A stretch of 64,000 nucleotides of DNA from Ectopseudomonas composti (GTDB taxonomy: Bacteria > Pseudomonadota > Gammaproteobacteria > Pseudomonadales > Pseudomonadaceae). Below the pieces are notes generated by a model. The model saw only the letters and a list, made by a program, of their open reading frames with translations, had not been told where the DNA came from and ran no database searches. Of this stretch, positions 1 to 9,924 are shown in pieces. The position numbers and the translations under genes are program-made. The DNA lies in assembly GCF_900115475.1 (NCBI RefSeq), contig NZ_FOWP01000005.1, forward strand, positions 124,001 to 188,000, given 5' to 3'. Position 1 is the first letter of the stretch, and every line of letters starts with the position of its first letter.

Positions 1-7
1 GTGGCTG

Positions 8-195
8 GTCTGTCGAGGCAGGTCTCCTGGCTCACGGTCTGCACGCTGTGCGTCCTTCACCTTCCCGCTGGAAGCAGTGGTGTATCGAAGGAGTTGCGAC
101 CGTTTACAGTTGCGGGGGCAGCCAGGGCATCGGACCCTGTTCCCTCTTAGCTCCCCGGCGGCGTGCCGGGAAGAACCTCGAAAGCGAGAAGGCTA
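8..195 (-). ncRNA. Cobalamin (B12) riboswitch
   Basis: Read on the minus strand the stretch contains the conserved B12-box elements in the right order: AGAGGGAA, then GCTGCCCCCGCAACTGTAA, then CCACTG and GGGAAGG, and finally GCCAGGAGACCTGCC closing the P1 stem. This is the class seen upstream of cobalamin synthesis and cobalt/B12 transport genes. It points leftwards, so it controls a gene outside the window and not cobE-cobM, which diverge from it. Ends are approximate because P1 was placed by eye. Confidence 0.93.
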
Positions 196-281
196 CGCAG
201 GCCGCGGCGGCCGGTCAATCGCGGTTGACCGCTGGCAGGTGCCATGATGAGCTACGTCACCCACCGACACGAATACCGCTC

Positions 282-716
282 ATGACCGCCAGCCATCTCG
301 ATCACCCTGCCGCCGCCCCCAAGGTGGTTGCTGGCCTGGGTTGTCGACGCGGTTGTGCACAGGATGAGCTACTCGCCCTGCTGACCCACAGCTTGGCGCA
401 ACATGATCTGACTGTGGATAACCTCGCCGGATTGGCCAGCATCGCGCACAAACACGACGAGCCGGGTCTGCATGAGCTGGCCACGCGCTTGAAGCTGGAG
501 CTGAGCTTCTTCAGCCCCGACGACCTCACACCCTACCAGTTGGTAGACACCGCCAGCCTGCTCACGCGAGCCGCCACCGGCAGCCCAGCCGTGGCCGAAC
601 CCTGTGCCCTGGCACTGGCCACCCGCCTGGGCGGCAGCGCGCAGCTGCTCGGCATGAAGAACCGCAGCGACAGCGCCACCTGTGCGCTGGCCACATTCGA
701 TAGAGAACCCGCATGA
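282..716 (+). CDS. cobE: Cobalamin biosynthesis protein CobE (CbiG C-terminal type)
   Basis: A 144-residue protein starting MTASHLDH, with the VVAGLGCRRGC N-terminal strand-turn typical of the CobE/CbiG C-terminal domain family, which assists ring contraction in anaerobic or aerobic corrinoid synthesis. Its length fits a single-domain CobE. The stop overlaps the cobM start by four bases (ATGA), so the two are translationally coupled. The start at 282 was chosen because sequence further upstream runs into the riboswitch on the other strand. The exact biochemical role of CobE is still unsettled in the family. Confidence 0.85.
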   Translation: MTASHLDHPAAAPKVVAGLGCRRGCAQDELLALLTHSLAQHDLTVDNLAGLASIAHKHDEPGLHELATRLKLELSFFSPDDLTPYQLVDTASLLTRAATGSPAVAEPCALALATRLGGSAQLLGMKNRSDSATCALATFDREPA

Positions 717-1468
717 CCGTCTACTTTATCGGCGCCGGCCCCGGCGACCCCGAGCTGATCACCGTCAAGGGCCAGCGCCTGATTCGTAGTTGTCCGGTGA
801 TCCTCTACGCCGGCTCGCTGGTGCCCGGGGCGGTGCTGCAGGGCCACAGTGCTGAACAGGTGGTGAACACCGCCGAGCTGAACCTGGGCGAGATCATCAC
901 ATTGCTGCAGGAGGCCCATGAGCGTGGCCTGGACGTGGCCCGCGTGCATTCCGGTGACCCGTCGCTGTACGGTGCCATTGGCGAGCAGATTCGCGAGTTG
1001 AGGGCGCTCGGCATCCCCTTCGAGATCATTCCCGGCGTTACCGCCACCGCTGCCTGCGCGGCGTTGCTGGAATCCGAGCTAACCCTGCCGGGCATCGCCC
1101 AGACGGTGATTCTTACCCGCTACGGCACCACTTCGCCGATGCCCGAGGGCGAGCAATTGCATGACCTGGCCCGGCACCGAGCAACCCTGGCCATCCACCT
1201 CGGCGTGCGCCATCTGCCAGCCATCGTTGACGAACTGCTGCCACACTATGGCGCCAACTGCCCCATCGCGGTTATCCATAGAGCGAGCTGGCCAGATCAG
1301 GACTGGGTGCTGGGCACACTGACCGATATCGAAGAAAGGGTCGCCGCCAAGGACTTCCGCCGCACGGCGCTGATCCTCGTCGGCCATGTGCTCGATCCGG
1401 GCGCCTTCGCCGATTCGGCGCTGTACGACGCCACACATCGGCATCTCTACCGCCCCGGTCACGACTGA
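713..1468 (+). CDS. cobM: Precorrin-4 C(11)-methyltransferase
   Basis: A 251-residue SAM-dependent tetrapyrrole methylase. It opens with VYFIGAGPGDPELITVKG, the glycine-rich SAM motif of CobA/CobM/CbiF enzymes, and carries YAGSLVP, HSGDPSLYGAIGEQ and PGVTATAACAA, which are diagnostic of precorrin-4 C11-methyltransferases. It methylates C-11 of precorrin-4 in the aerobic cobalamin pathway in the cytoplasm. It overlaps cobE by four bases and forms a two-gene unit divergent from the B12 riboswitch. Length is normal. Confidence 0.95.
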   Translation: MTVYFIGAGPGDPELITVKGQRLIRSCPVILYAGSLVPGAVLQGHSAEQVVNTAELNLGEIITLLQEAHERGLDVARVHSGDPSLYGAIGEQIRELRALGIPFEIIPGVTATAACAALLESELTLPGIAQTVILTRYGTTSPMPEGEQLHDLARHRATLAIHLGVRHLPAIVDELLPHYGANCPIAVIHRASWPDQDWVLGTLTDIEERVAAKDFRRTALILVGHVLDPGAFADSALYDATHRHLYRPGHD

Positions 1469-1519
1469 CCTGGCGATGAACTGCACAAATCGTTGAAAGC
1501 CCCGTGGCCATTGGCTTTC

Positions 1520-1695
1520 AATAACTTATCAACAAGAAAGTACTGGAGTTATCCCAGCCTACTGTGGATAGCCATTCACAGAGGGTCAGTTTTTGTACAA
1601 CTAGCTATAAGTCCCTGAATTAAAGGGTTGTAGCCAGGTATCACGAGGATATCCACAAGATGATCCACGCCAATTGTTAGCAACTGTGGATCAGA
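1520..1695. other. Intergenic cluster of imperfect DnaA-box-like 9-mers
   Basis: The gap after cobM is AT-richer than its surroundings and holds TTATCAACA (1526), TGTGGATAG (1563), ATATCCACA (1649) and TGTGGATCA (1685). Each differs from the DnaA box TTATCCACA or its complement at one position. The last overlaps the 3' end of the next gene. Whether DnaA binds here is not known; nothing else was recognised in the gap. Confidence 0.4.
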
Positions 1696-1921
1696 GCTGT
1701 ACTTCGACTCGCTTGATGCCCAATGTCCGCAATTCCACCATCAGCTCGTTCAGGTCGGAGAAGGTCTCCACTTGCTCGGCCTCGTCCACCAGAAAGAAGC
1801 TGCGCCCAGCGTCTTTCTTGAAGAACACGATCCACTCCGCCGTATTGGCCGGATTGACCATGACCTGGGTGTCGAACAGCACCCCTTCGTCCGTTCTCTG
1901 TTTCACATCTGCGCGCTTCAT
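1691..1921 (-). CDS. Small hypothetical protein (76 aa)
   Basis: A 76-residue soluble, acidic protein starting MKRADVKQRT and ending LGIKRVEVQL. The start is supported by a purine-rich GGAGAGAGG immediately before the ATG on the minus strand. A longer frame upstream lacks codon support and runs through the map gene on the opposite strand. No signal peptide or membrane segment is visible and the family is not recognised. The sequence looks like a small alpha/beta fold (TAEWIVFFKKDAGRSFFLVD). It converges with cobM across the DnaA-box-like gap. Confidence 0.7.
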   Translation of the reverse strand: MKRADVKQRTDEGVLFDTQVMVNPANTAEWIVFFKKDAGRSFFLVDEAEQVETFSDLNELMVELRTLGIKRVEVQL

Positions 1922-2077
1922 CCTCTCTCCTCTCGCATAACTCCTGCGCCCCGCCGGCCTGACCGAGTCAGTCAGCGGATTCGCCGACCATTTTAAGGGA
2001 TCGGAGCACTCACAGGCGCTGACCACCATCAGACTTCGCCAGGGCACAGGTGAAATTACCGAATAAATTCTATACGA

Positions 2078-2089
2078 TTCATATATGAA
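2078..2089. promoter_or_regulatory. Palindrome before the ParD-like antitoxin, possible autoregulatory operator
   Basis: TTCATATATGAA is a perfect 12-bp palindrome 19 bases upstream of the antitoxin start, in an AT-rich promoter region (TATACGATTCATATATG). Ribbon-helix-helix antitoxins usually repress their own operon through such sites. Function is inferred from position and symmetry only. Confidence 0.45.
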
Positions 2090-2108
2090 ACATATAAACG
2101 GAGGCCCC

Positions 2109-2321
2109 ATGGGCATCGTCAACATCGATGATGAGCTACACGACCAGATCCGCAGGGCGAGCAGCGTGTCGGGCCGCTCGATCAATGCCCAGGCGGGTTT
2201 CTGGATTCGCATCGGCATGCTCTGCGAGATGAACCCGACCCTGAGCTTCAACGAGGTCATGGCTGCCGAGCTGCGTGCAGCCGGTGTCGTGGTTCCGCCG
2301 CGCATGGCGGATGCCTCATGA
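2109..2321 (+). CDS. ParD-like antitoxin (ribbon-helix-helix type)
   Basis: A 70-residue protein starting MGIVNIDDELHDQIRRAS, with the beta-strand plus two-helix pattern of RHH DNA-binding proteins followed by SGRSINAQAGFWIRIG, which resembles the ParD_like family of type II antitoxins. The start at 2109 is preferred over 2085 because GGAGG lies five bases before it. The stop overlaps the start of the methionine aminopeptidase gene by four bases (ATGA). The pairing of this antitoxin-like gene with a map paralogue recurs in Pseudomonas as far as I recall. Whether a toxin-antitoxin relationship exists here is unproven. Confidence 0.75.
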   Translation: MGIVNIDDELHDQIRRASSVSGRSINAQAGFWIRIGMLCEMNPTLSFNEVMAAELRAAGVVVPPRMADAS

Positions 2322-3097
2322 GCAAGACACCTGCAGAAATCGCCCTGATGGCGGAAGCCGGCAGATTGCTGGCGAGCGTATTCGGCTACCTGGATCGGCT
2401 GGAGCTGCTCGGCATGTCGACCCTGCAGGTCAACGACCTTGTGGATAACTACATCGTCAGCGAACTCAAGGCGCGGCCGGCGAGCAAGGGTCAGTATGGT
2501 TTCGCCTACTCGATGAACACCTCGCGCAACGAGGTGGTCTGTCATGGCGTGCCCAGCGCCAGTGAGATCCTGTGCAGTGGCGACCTGGTGAACTTCGACA
2601 TCACCCTGGAAAAGAACGGCTACATCGCCGACTCGAGCAAGACCTATCTGATCGGCGAGGTTTCGCAGCAGGCGCGCCAGCTCGTCCAGGTCACTTACGA
2701 GGCGATGTGCAAGGGCATCGAGGCGGTGCGGCCCGGCGCTCGACTCGGCGATATCGGCCACGCCATCGAACAGCATGCCCGCACCCACCGCTACTCGGTG
2801 GTTCGGGAATACTGCGGCCACGGCATCGGCCGGGAAATGCACGAACCTCCCGAGGTGCTGCACTGGGGTAAACCCGGAACCGGCCTGCCCCTGCGCGAAG
2901 GCATGACCTTCACCATCGAACCCATGCTCAACCAGGGAACGGCGGACGTACGCACCTTGCGCGACGGCTGGACGGTGGTGACCCGCGATGGCCAACTCTC
3001 GGCGCAGTTCGAACACACCGTGGCCGTCACCGGAGACGGTGTTCGCGTGCTTACGCTGCGCCCCGAAGAGCTGCAGCTGAGCAAGATTTCGGCTTGA
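2318..3097 (+). CDS. map: Type I methionine aminopeptidase (second copy type)
   Basis: A 259-residue M24 family enzyme that removes N-terminal methionine from new proteins. All five metal ligands are visible: D94 in VNFDI, D105 in ADSSKTY, H168 in YCGHGIG, E201 in FTIEPML and E232 in AQFEHT; H76 in VVCHGVP is the substrate-site histidine. It overlaps the ParD-like gene by four bases, so the two are co-expressed. The housekeeping map of pseudomonads normally sits beside rpsB, so this is probably a paralogue with a special role. A shared terminator with glmS follows. Confidence 0.9.
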   Translation: MSKTPAEIALMAEAGRLLASVFGYLDRLELLGMSTLQVNDLVDNYIVSELKARPASKGQYGFAYSMNTSRNEVVCHGVPSASEILCSGDLVNFDITLEKNGYIADSSKTYLIGEVSQQARQLVQVTYEAMCKGIEAVRPGARLGDIGHAIEQHARTHRYSVVREYCGHGIGREMHEPPEVLHWGKPGTGLPLREGMTFTIEPMLNQGTADVRTLRDGWTVVTRDGQLSAQFEHTVAVTGDGVRVLTLRPEELQLSKISA

Positions 3098-3106
3098 TAG
3101 AAACGT

Positions 3107-3137
3107 AAAAGCCCGTCCAGATGGACGGGCTTTTTTC
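3107..3137. terminator. Bidirectional intrinsic terminator between map and glmS
   Basis: AAAAGCCCGTCC and GGACGGGCTTTTTT form an 11-bp stem with a four-base AGAT loop and T-runs on both strands, so it can end transcription from map and from the convergent glmS. Confidence 0.9.
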
Positions 3138-3185
3138 GCCAGCTGCCTTATTCGACCGTGACGCTTTTCGCCAGGTTACGCGGCT
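3118..3185 (-). other. attTn7 site (unoccupied)
   Basis: The last 36 or so bases of glmS, including CAGGTTACGCGGCTGGTC on the plus strand, match the conserved TnsD recognition region of Tn7-like elements as known from E. coli. Insertion would fall about 25 bp past the glmS stop, near position 3123, within the shared terminator. No Tn7 end or transposase gene is present, so the site is empty. Confidence 0.75.
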
Positions 3186-4998
3186 GGTCCACGTCGGTGC
3201 CTTTGAGCACGGCGACGTAGTACGACAGCAGCTGCAGCGGCACGGTGTAGAGGATCGGCGCGAGCAGGTCGTGGATGTGCGGCATGGCCACCACATGAGT
3301 GCCCTCGCCATTGCGCATGCCCGCCTGCTGATCGGCGAAAACGATCAGCTCACCGCCACGGGCGCGTACTTCCTGCAGGTTGGATTTGAGCTTCTCCAGC
3401 AACTCATTGTTTGGCGCCACGGTAACCACCGGCATGTCGGCGTCGACCAAGGCAAGCGGGCCGTGCTTGAGCTCGCCAGCTGGGTAGGCCTCGGCGTGGA
3501 TGTAGGAAATTTCCTTGAGCTTGAGCGCGCCTTCCATCGCCACTGGGTACTGCGCGCCACGGCCGAGGAACAGGCTGTGGTGCTTCTCGGCGAACAGTTC
3601 GGAGATTTTCTCCACGGTCTTGTCCATGGCCAGCGCTTCGCCCAGGCGGGTCGGCAGACGGCGCAGCTCCTCGACCAGTTGCGCTTCCAGCGCCTTGTCC
3701 AGGCTGCCATGCACCTGGCCGAGGGCCAGGGTCAGCAACATCAGGCCGACCAGTTGGGTGGTGAAGGCCTTGGTCGAAGCCACGCCGATTTCCGGGCCGG
3801 CCTGAGTCAGCAGGCACAGGTCGGATTCACGCACCAGCGAGCTGGTGCCGACGTTGCAGATCACCAGGCTGGCCAGGTAGCCGCCCTGCCCCGGTGCCTT
3901 TTCCTTGGCATTGCGCAGCGCGGCCAGGGTGTCGGCGGTTTCGCCGGACTGCGAGACGCTGACGAACAGGGTGTCCGGCTGCACCACCACCTTGCGGTAG
4001 CGGAATTCGCTGGCCACTTCGACCTGGCAGGGAATACCCGCCAGCTCTTCCAGCCAGTAACGGGCGACCATACCAGCGTGGTAGCTGGTGCCGCAGGCGA
4101 CGATCTGTACGTTCTTCACCTTGGTGAACAGCTCGGCAGCCTGCGGGCCAAAGGCCTGCACCAGTACGTGATCACTGCCCAGGCGGCCTTCAAGGGTGCG
4201 CTGCACCACCTTGGGCTGCTCGTGAATTTCCTTGAGCATGAAATGGCGGTACTCGCCTTTGTCTGCCGCCTCGGCACCTTCGTGATACTGCACGGCTTCG
4301 CGCTGCACGGAATTACCGGCGGCGTCCCAGATTTGCACGCCGTCACGACGGATTTCGGCGATATCGCCCTCTTCCAGGTACATGAAACGGTCGGTGACCT
4401 GGCGCAGGGCCAACTGGTCGGAGGCAAGGAAGTTCTCGCCCAGGCCCAGGCCGATCACCAGCGGGCTGCCGCTGCGGGCGGCGAGCAGACGATCCGGCTG
4501 CTTGGCGCTGATCACGGCCAGACCATAGGCGCCGTGCAGTTCCGGAATGGCGGCCTTGAGCGCGGCCGCGAGGTCGCCGAACTGCTGCAGCTTGTGGTCG
4601 AGCAGGTGGACGATGGTTTCGGTATCGGTATCGGAAGTGAAGACGTAGCCCAGGCTCTTGAGGCGCTCACGCAGTTCTTCGTGGTTCTCGATGATGCCGT
4701 TGTGCACCACGGCCAGTTCATGGCCAGAGAAGTGGGGGTGAGCGTTGCGCTCGCTCGGTGCACCGTGGGTGGCCCAGCGGGTGTGGGCGATGCCCAGACG
4801 CCCGGCCAACGGTTCAGCCTGCAGGGCGGCTTGCAGCTCGCTGACCTTGCCGACACGGCGACGGCGATCCAGGGCACCCTGCTCGGTCAGCAGCGCTACG
4901 CCAGCGCTGTCGTAGCCGCGGTATTCCAGGCGCTTGAGGCCTTCGACCAGTACCGGGGTGATGTTGCGTTCAGCAATGGCGCCTACGATTCCACACAT
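3148..4998 (-). CDS. glmS: Glutamine-fructose-6-phosphate aminotransferase (isomerizing)
   Basis: A 616-residue enzyme making glucosamine-6-phosphate for peptidoglycan and LPS. The N-terminal class II glutaminase domain starts MCGIVGAI with the catalytic Cys2 and carries RGYDSAG and HTRWATHG. Two SIS isomerase domains follow, with [17 protein letters not shown] and the conserved C-terminus [11 protein letters not shown]. The gene lies 10 bases after glmR and probably shares its transcript. Its 3' end forms attTn7. Length is normal for the family. Confidence 0.98.
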   Translation of the reverse strand: MCGIVGAIAERNITPVLVEGLKRLEYRGYDSAGVALLTEQGALDRRRRVGKVSELQAALQAEPLAGRLGIAHTRWATHGAPSERNAHPHFSGHELAVVHNGIIENHEELRERLKSLGYVFTSDTDTETIVHLLDHKLQQFGDLAAALKAAIPELHGAYGLAVISAKQPDRLLAARSGSPLVIGLGLGENFLASDQLALRQVTDRFMYLEEGDIAEIRRDGVQIWDAAGNSVQREAVQYHEGAEAADKGEYRHFMLKEIHEQPKVVQRTLEGRLGSDHVLVQAFGPQAAELFTKVKNVQIVACGTSYHAGMVARYWLEELAGIPCQVEVASEFRYRKVVVQPDTLFVSVSQSGETADTLAALRNAKEKAPGQGGYLASLVICNVGTSSLVRESDLCLLTQAGPEIGVASTKAFTTQLVGLMLLTLALGQVHGSLDKALEAQLVEELRRLPTRLGEALAMDKTVEKISELFAEKHHSLFLGRGAQYPVAMEGALKLKEISYIHAEAYPAGELKHGPLALVDADMPVVTVAPNNELLEKLKSNLQEVRARGGELIVFADQQAGMRNGEGTHVVAMPHIHDLLAPILYTVPLQLLSYYVAVLKGTDVDQPRNLAKSVTVE

Positions 4999-5008
4999 GT
5001 CTAAGTCC

Positions 5009-5779
5009 TCAGTCTTGCAGCGGCGCGATGATCAGCTGGATGCCACGCGCGCTCAGGTGTTCACGGGCCTCGTTGGCGAGGCGCTCGTCAGTGATCAGGG
5101 TATGGACGCTGCCCCAGGGCAGTTCCAAGTTGGGGATACGTCGGCCGATCTTGTCACTCTCGACCATGACGATGACTTCGCGGGCAACTTCGGCCATCAC
5201 CCGCGACAGGCCGAGCAGTTCGTTGAAGGTGGTGGTGCCACGCTCCAGGTCGATACCGTCGGCGCCGATGAACAGTTGGTCGAAGTCATAGGAACGCAGC
5301 ACCTGTTCGGCCACCTGACCCTGAAAGGACTCCGAATGCGGATCCCAGGTGCCACCAGTCATCAACAACACCGGCTCGTGCTCGATATCGCGCAATGCAT
5401 TGGCCACGTTCAGCGAGTTGGTCATCACCACCAGACCAGGTTTGTAGCCAAGCTGCGGGATCATCGCTGCCGTGGTGGTGCCGCTGTCGATGATGATCCG
5501 TGCGTGCTCACGAATGCGCGCCACACCGGCGCGAGCAATCGCCTGCTTGTGCGGAGAAATGGGCTGCGTCGGCTCGCTGATCAATTCCTGCGGCACCGGC
5601 ACGGCACCGCCATAACGGCGCAGCAGCAGGCCATTCTTCTCCAGGGCGGCGAGGTCCTTGCGAATGGTCACTTCGCTGGTGGCGAAGTGCTGAGCCAGGG
5701 CATCCACCGATACCTCGCCCTGCTCGGCGAGCAAGGCAAGGATGGTGTGACGACGCTGCGGCGTGTTGCGCTTCGACAT
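5009..5779 (-). CDS. glmR: DeoR/GlpR-family regulator next to glmS (GlmR)
   Basis: A 256-residue DeoR-family repressor. The N-terminal helix-turn-helix is [39 protein letters not shown], shown here in family terms, followed by a DeoRC sugar-phosphate sensing domain with [28 protein letters not shown] and FIGADGID. The start MSKRNTPQ at 5779 matches the usual beginning of the family; a longer reading adds 17 unsupported residues. It lies directly upstream of glmS, so it probably regulates glmS in response to an amino-sugar phosphate, as the PAO1 homologue of this position is named. Confidence 0.88.
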   Translation of the reverse strand: MSKRNTPQRRHTILALLAEQGEVSVDALAQHFATSEVTIRKDLAALEKNGLLLRRYGGAVPVPQELISEPTQPISPHKQAIARAGVARIREHARIIIDSGTTTAAMIPQLGYKPGLVVMTNSLNVANALRDIEHEPVLLMTGGTWDPHSESFQGQVAEQVLRSYDFDQLFIGADGIDLERGTTTFNELLGLSRVMAEVAREVIVMVESDKIGRRIPNLELPWGSVHTLITDERLANEAREHLSARGIQLIIAPLQD

Positions 5780-5852
5780 GCTTAAGTTTCGATTCGAAAG
5801 ATAATGGCGCGAATCAAAACATATGATCAAAAAGCCCGCAAGCGTTCGCCGA

Positions 5853-6464
5853 TCAGTTCAGCGTCAGCTTGACCCCGAAGCCGACCAGGCACAGCCCCGC
5901 CAGTTTCTCCAGGCCCCTCGCAATACGCGGGTTGGCGCGCATGCGCTCGGCGAGAAAGTGTGTCAGCAGCACGATCAGCAAGCCGTAGAGAAAGGTCAAG
6001 GCCATGATGGTCACAGCCATGAAACCGAAAGTAATCAGGCCTTGATGCCGATGCGGATCGATGAACAGCGGGAAGAAGGCCATGTAGAAGATGATGGCCT
6101 TGGGGTTGAAGACGGTGATCACCAGGGTTTGCCACAGGTACTGGCGCGGCTTGATGTCCAGCGTCGGTGCTGCGCCAGGCTTGGCCAGGATCATGCGCAG
6201 GCCGAGGTAGACCAGGTAGGCCGCGCCGAGCCACTGCACCATGTGAAAAGCTGCCGGGTAGGCCTTGAGCAGCGCGGCGACGCCAGCGACTGCCAACCAC
6301 AACAGCACCTGGTCACCGAAGATGATGCCGAAGGTCGAGGCCAGCCCGCCGCGAATGCCGCCTTTGCCGGTGGACAGGATCAACGCCAGGTTACCCGGCC
6401 CGGGAATGGCCAGCAGGATGATGAAGGCCACCACGAAGGCGGCGTAATCCGTCACACCGAACAT
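5853..6464 (-). CDS. LysE/RhtB-family amino-acid exporter
   Basis: A 203-residue inner-membrane protein with about six hydrophobic segments. IPGPGNLALILSTG near the N-terminus and FNPKAIIFYMAFFPLF in the middle are signatures of LysE/RhtB translocators, which export amino acids or their analogues by proton exchange. The substrate cannot be read from sequence. It sits between glmR and glmU on the same strand with gaps of 73 and 56 bases. A perfect DnaA box (6485) lies just upstream. Confidence 0.88.
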   Translation of the reverse strand: MFGVTDYAAFVVAFIILLAIPGPGNLALILSTGKGGIRGGLASTFGIIFGDQVLLWLAVAGVAALLKAYPAAFHMVQWLGAAYLVYLGLRMILAKPGAAPTLDIKPRQYLWQTLVITVFNPKAIIFYMAFFPLFIDPHRHQGLITFGFMAVTIMALTFLYGLLIVLLTHFLAERMRANPRIARGLEKLAGLCLVGFGVKLTLN

Positions 6465-6520
6465 AAAGGACTGCCTCCGGCAGGTTATCCACAGGCCTGG
6501 TCGCCCAGGCTAGATCGGGT

Positions 6521-7879
6521 TCACTTCTTGGTCGGGCGCTTCCAGCCTTCGATATTGCGCTGCTTGGCGCGGCCAACGGCCAGGGTATCGGCCGGCACAT
6601 CGCTGGTCACGACCGAACCTGCGCCCGTGGTAGCACGGTCACCCAGGTTCACCGGCGCCACCAGCGCGCTGTTGGAGCCGATGAACACGTCTTCACCCAT
6701 GACGGTGCGCCACTTGTTGGCACCGTCATAGTTGCAGGTGATGGTGCCGGCACCGATGTTGGTACGGGCGCCGATCTCGGCATCACCCAGGTAGCTCAGG
6801 TGACCGGCCTTGGCGCCCTCGCCCAGCACGGCGTTCTTCAGTTCGACGAAGTTACCCACATGGGCCTTTGCACCCAGTTTGGTCCCCGGGCGCAGGCGAG
6901 CGAACGGACCGCAATCGGCGCCCTCACCCATTTCGGCGCCGTCCAGGTGGCTGTTGGCCTTGACGATGGCGCCCTTGCGCAGAACCGAGTCCTTGATCAC
7001 GCAGTTCGGACCGATCTGCACATCGTCCTCGATGATCACGCGGCCTTCGAGGATGACGTTGACGTCGATGGTCACGTCGCGGCCAACGCTGACGTCACCA
7101 CGCACGTCAAAGCGATGCGGGTCACGCAGGGTCACGCCCTGGGCCATCAGACGACGTGCCATGCGCTGCTGGTAATGGCATTCGAGCTGCGACAACTGGA
7201 TACGATCGTTGGCACCGAGCACCTCCATCTCGTCGGCCGCACGCTCGGTGGCCACGATCAGGCCATCGGCCACAGCCATGGCGATCACGTCAGTCAGGTA
7301 GTACTCGCCCTGTGCATTGCTGTTGGACAGGCGGCCCAGCCAGTCGGCCAGGCGCTTGCCCGGTACGGCGAGGATGCCAGTGTTGCCTTCGCGGATCTGG
7401 CGCTGCGCTTCGCTAGCGTCCTTGTGCTCGACGATGGCCTGCACCACGCCACTGCCATCACGGACGATACGGCCGTAACCCGTCGGGTCGGCCAGCTCGA
7501 CGGTGAGCAGGCCCAGTTGATCGTCACTGACCAAGGCCAGCAGGCGCTGCAGGGTCGCGGCTTCGATCAGTGGTACGTCGCCGTAGAGAATCAACACGGT
7601 ATCGGCGCTGAGCTGCGGCAAAGCCTGGGCCACGGCGTGGCCGGTGCCAAGCTGCTCGGCCTGGATAACGAAGTTCAGGTCATCAGCGGCCAGACGCTCG
7701 CGCACCTTGTCGGCGCCGTGCCCGATCACCACCTGGATGCTGCTCGGCTGCAGGCTGCGCGCAGTGTCGATGACATGACCGAGCATGGGCTTGTCGGCGA
7801 CCGGGTGCAGCACCTTGGGCAGAGCGGAACGCATGCGGGTGCCTTGCCCAGCAGCGAGGATGACGATATCGAGCGACAT
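6521..7879 (-). CDS. glmU: Bifunctional UDP-GlcNAc pyrophosphorylase / glucosamine-1-phosphate acetyltransferase
   Basis: A 452-residue enzyme catalysing the last two steps to UDP-N-acetylglucosamine. The N-terminal uridyltransferase domain has LAAGQGTRM and [13 protein letters not shown]. The C-terminal left-handed beta helix shows hexapeptide repeats ([28 protein letters not shown]) and the acetyltransferase residues around GNFVELKN and GTITCNYDG. The start at 7879 ([11 protein letters not shown]) follows AAGGAATCG; ten extra residues upstream are not needed. It works in the same pathway as glmS 1.5 kb downstream. Confidence 0.98.
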   Translation of the reverse strand: MSLDIVILAAGQGTRMRSALPKVLHPVADKPMLGHVIDTARSLQPSSIQVVIGHGADKVRERLAADDLNFVIQAEQLGTGHAVAQALPQLSADTVLILYGDVPLIEAATLQRLLALVSDDQLGLLTVELADPTGYGRIVRDGSGVVQAIVEHKDASEAQRQIREGNTGILAVPGKRLADWLGRLSNSNAQGEYYLTDVIAMAVADGLIVATERAADEMEVLGANDRIQLSQLECHYQQRMARRLMAQGVTLRDPHRFDVRGDVSVGRDVTIDVNVILEGRVIIEDDVQIGPNCVIKDSVLRKGAIVKANSHLDGAEMGEGADCGPFARLRPGTKLGAKAHVGNFVELKNAVLGEGAKAGHLSYLGDAEIGARTNIGAGTITCNYDGANKWRTVMGEDVFIGSNSALVAPVNLGDRATTGAGSVVTSDVPADTLAVGRAKQRNIEGWKRPTKK

Positions 7880-7938
7880 GAACGGCGATTCCTTGGCAGC
7901 CTCCGGCACAGGGCGCCGGAGTATGAAACGGCAGAAAT

Positions 7939-7968
7939 GAAAAAGGGTAGCCTAGGCTACCCTTTCTC
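7939..7968 (-). terminator. Intrinsic terminator of the atp operon
   Basis: Read on the minus strand, AAAGGGTAGCC and GGCTACCCTTT form an 11-bp stem with a two-base loop followed by a T-rich tail, 25 bases after the atpC stop. Confidence 0.9.
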
Positions 7969-7992
7969 GAACAACGGTTGAAGCCGACGGGA

Positions 7993-8418
7993 TTAACCGC
8001 CGAACTTCTTGCGCAGCTGCTGGACGGTACGCAGCTGGGCTGCGACTTCGGCCAGGTGAGCGGCGGCGGAACTGTAGTTGAACTCAGAACCCTGCTCGCT
8101 CAGCGCTTTCTCGGCGGCCTTGAGGGCCTCCTGAGCAGCAGCTTCATCGATGTCGGCGGCGCGTTGCACAGTGTCGGCGAGAACCTTGACCATGTTCGGC
8201 TGCACTTCGAGGAAACCACCGGAGATGTAGAACACCTCGGCTTCGCCACCCTGCTTGATCAGGCGGATCGGACCCGGTTTCAGGTCAGTGATCAGCGGCG
8301 CGTGGCCCGGAGCGATACCCAGATCACCCAGGTTGCCGTGCGCAATCACCATCTCGACCAGGCCGGAGAAGATCTCCGCTTCCGCGCTGACGATATCGCA
8401 ATGGACTGTCATAGCCAT
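7993..8418 (-). CDS. atpC: ATP synthase F1 epsilon subunit
   Basis: A 141-residue central-stalk subunit of F1. The N-terminal beta-sandwich ([27 protein letters not shown]) and the C-terminal helical hairpin rich in alanine and glutamate are both present. It is last in the atp operon. Its ribosome-binding region (TGAGG) lies directly after a strong hairpin in the atpD-atpC gap, which might tune its expression or mRNA stability. Confidence 0.97.
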   Translation of the reverse strand: MAMTVHCDIVSAEAEIFSGLVEMVIAHGNLGDLGIAPGHAPLITDLKPGPIRLIKQGGEAEVFYISGGFLEVQPNMVKVLADTVQRAADIDEAAAQEALKAAEKALSEQGSEFNYSSAAAHLAEVAAQLRTVQQLRKKFGG

Positions 8419-8435
8419 ACGCTTGCCTCAGGTTA

Positions 8436-8470
8436 CAGATTGTGGACAACCGAAGTTATCCACAATTCTG
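8436..8470 (-). promoter_or_regulatory. Stable UUCG-capped hairpin between atpD and atpC
   Basis: On the minus-strand RNA, AUUGUGGAUAAC and GUUGUCCACAAU pair over 12 bases (one U-G) around a UUCG loop closed by C-G, and the outer CAGA/UCUG extends the stem past a single bulge. There is no T-tract after it, so it is more likely an mRNA stability or translation element than a terminator. The arms are also DnaA-box-like in DNA form (TGTGGACAA at 8441, TTATCCACA at 8456). Confidence 0.65.
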
Positions 8471-8498
8471 ATGCGCCCGTTGCCAGGCGCATGTGTGA

Positions 8499-9896
<1,398 letters not shown>

Positions 9897-9924
9897 TCAA
9901 CCGTTCTAACAGTTGAACCGTTCT

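Noticed and set aside
244-285. A 13-codon frame (MMSYVTHRHEYRS) overlapping the cobE start by ATGA
   Set aside because: It could be a leader peptide, but the upstream ribosome site is weak and no regulatory hairpin was seen; too little support.
3121-5004. Long open frame on the plus strand opposite glmS (627 codons)
   Set aside because: It mirrors glmS exactly and encodes a low-complexity, Gln/His/Gly-rich sequence without a family match, as expected opposite a GC-rich gene.
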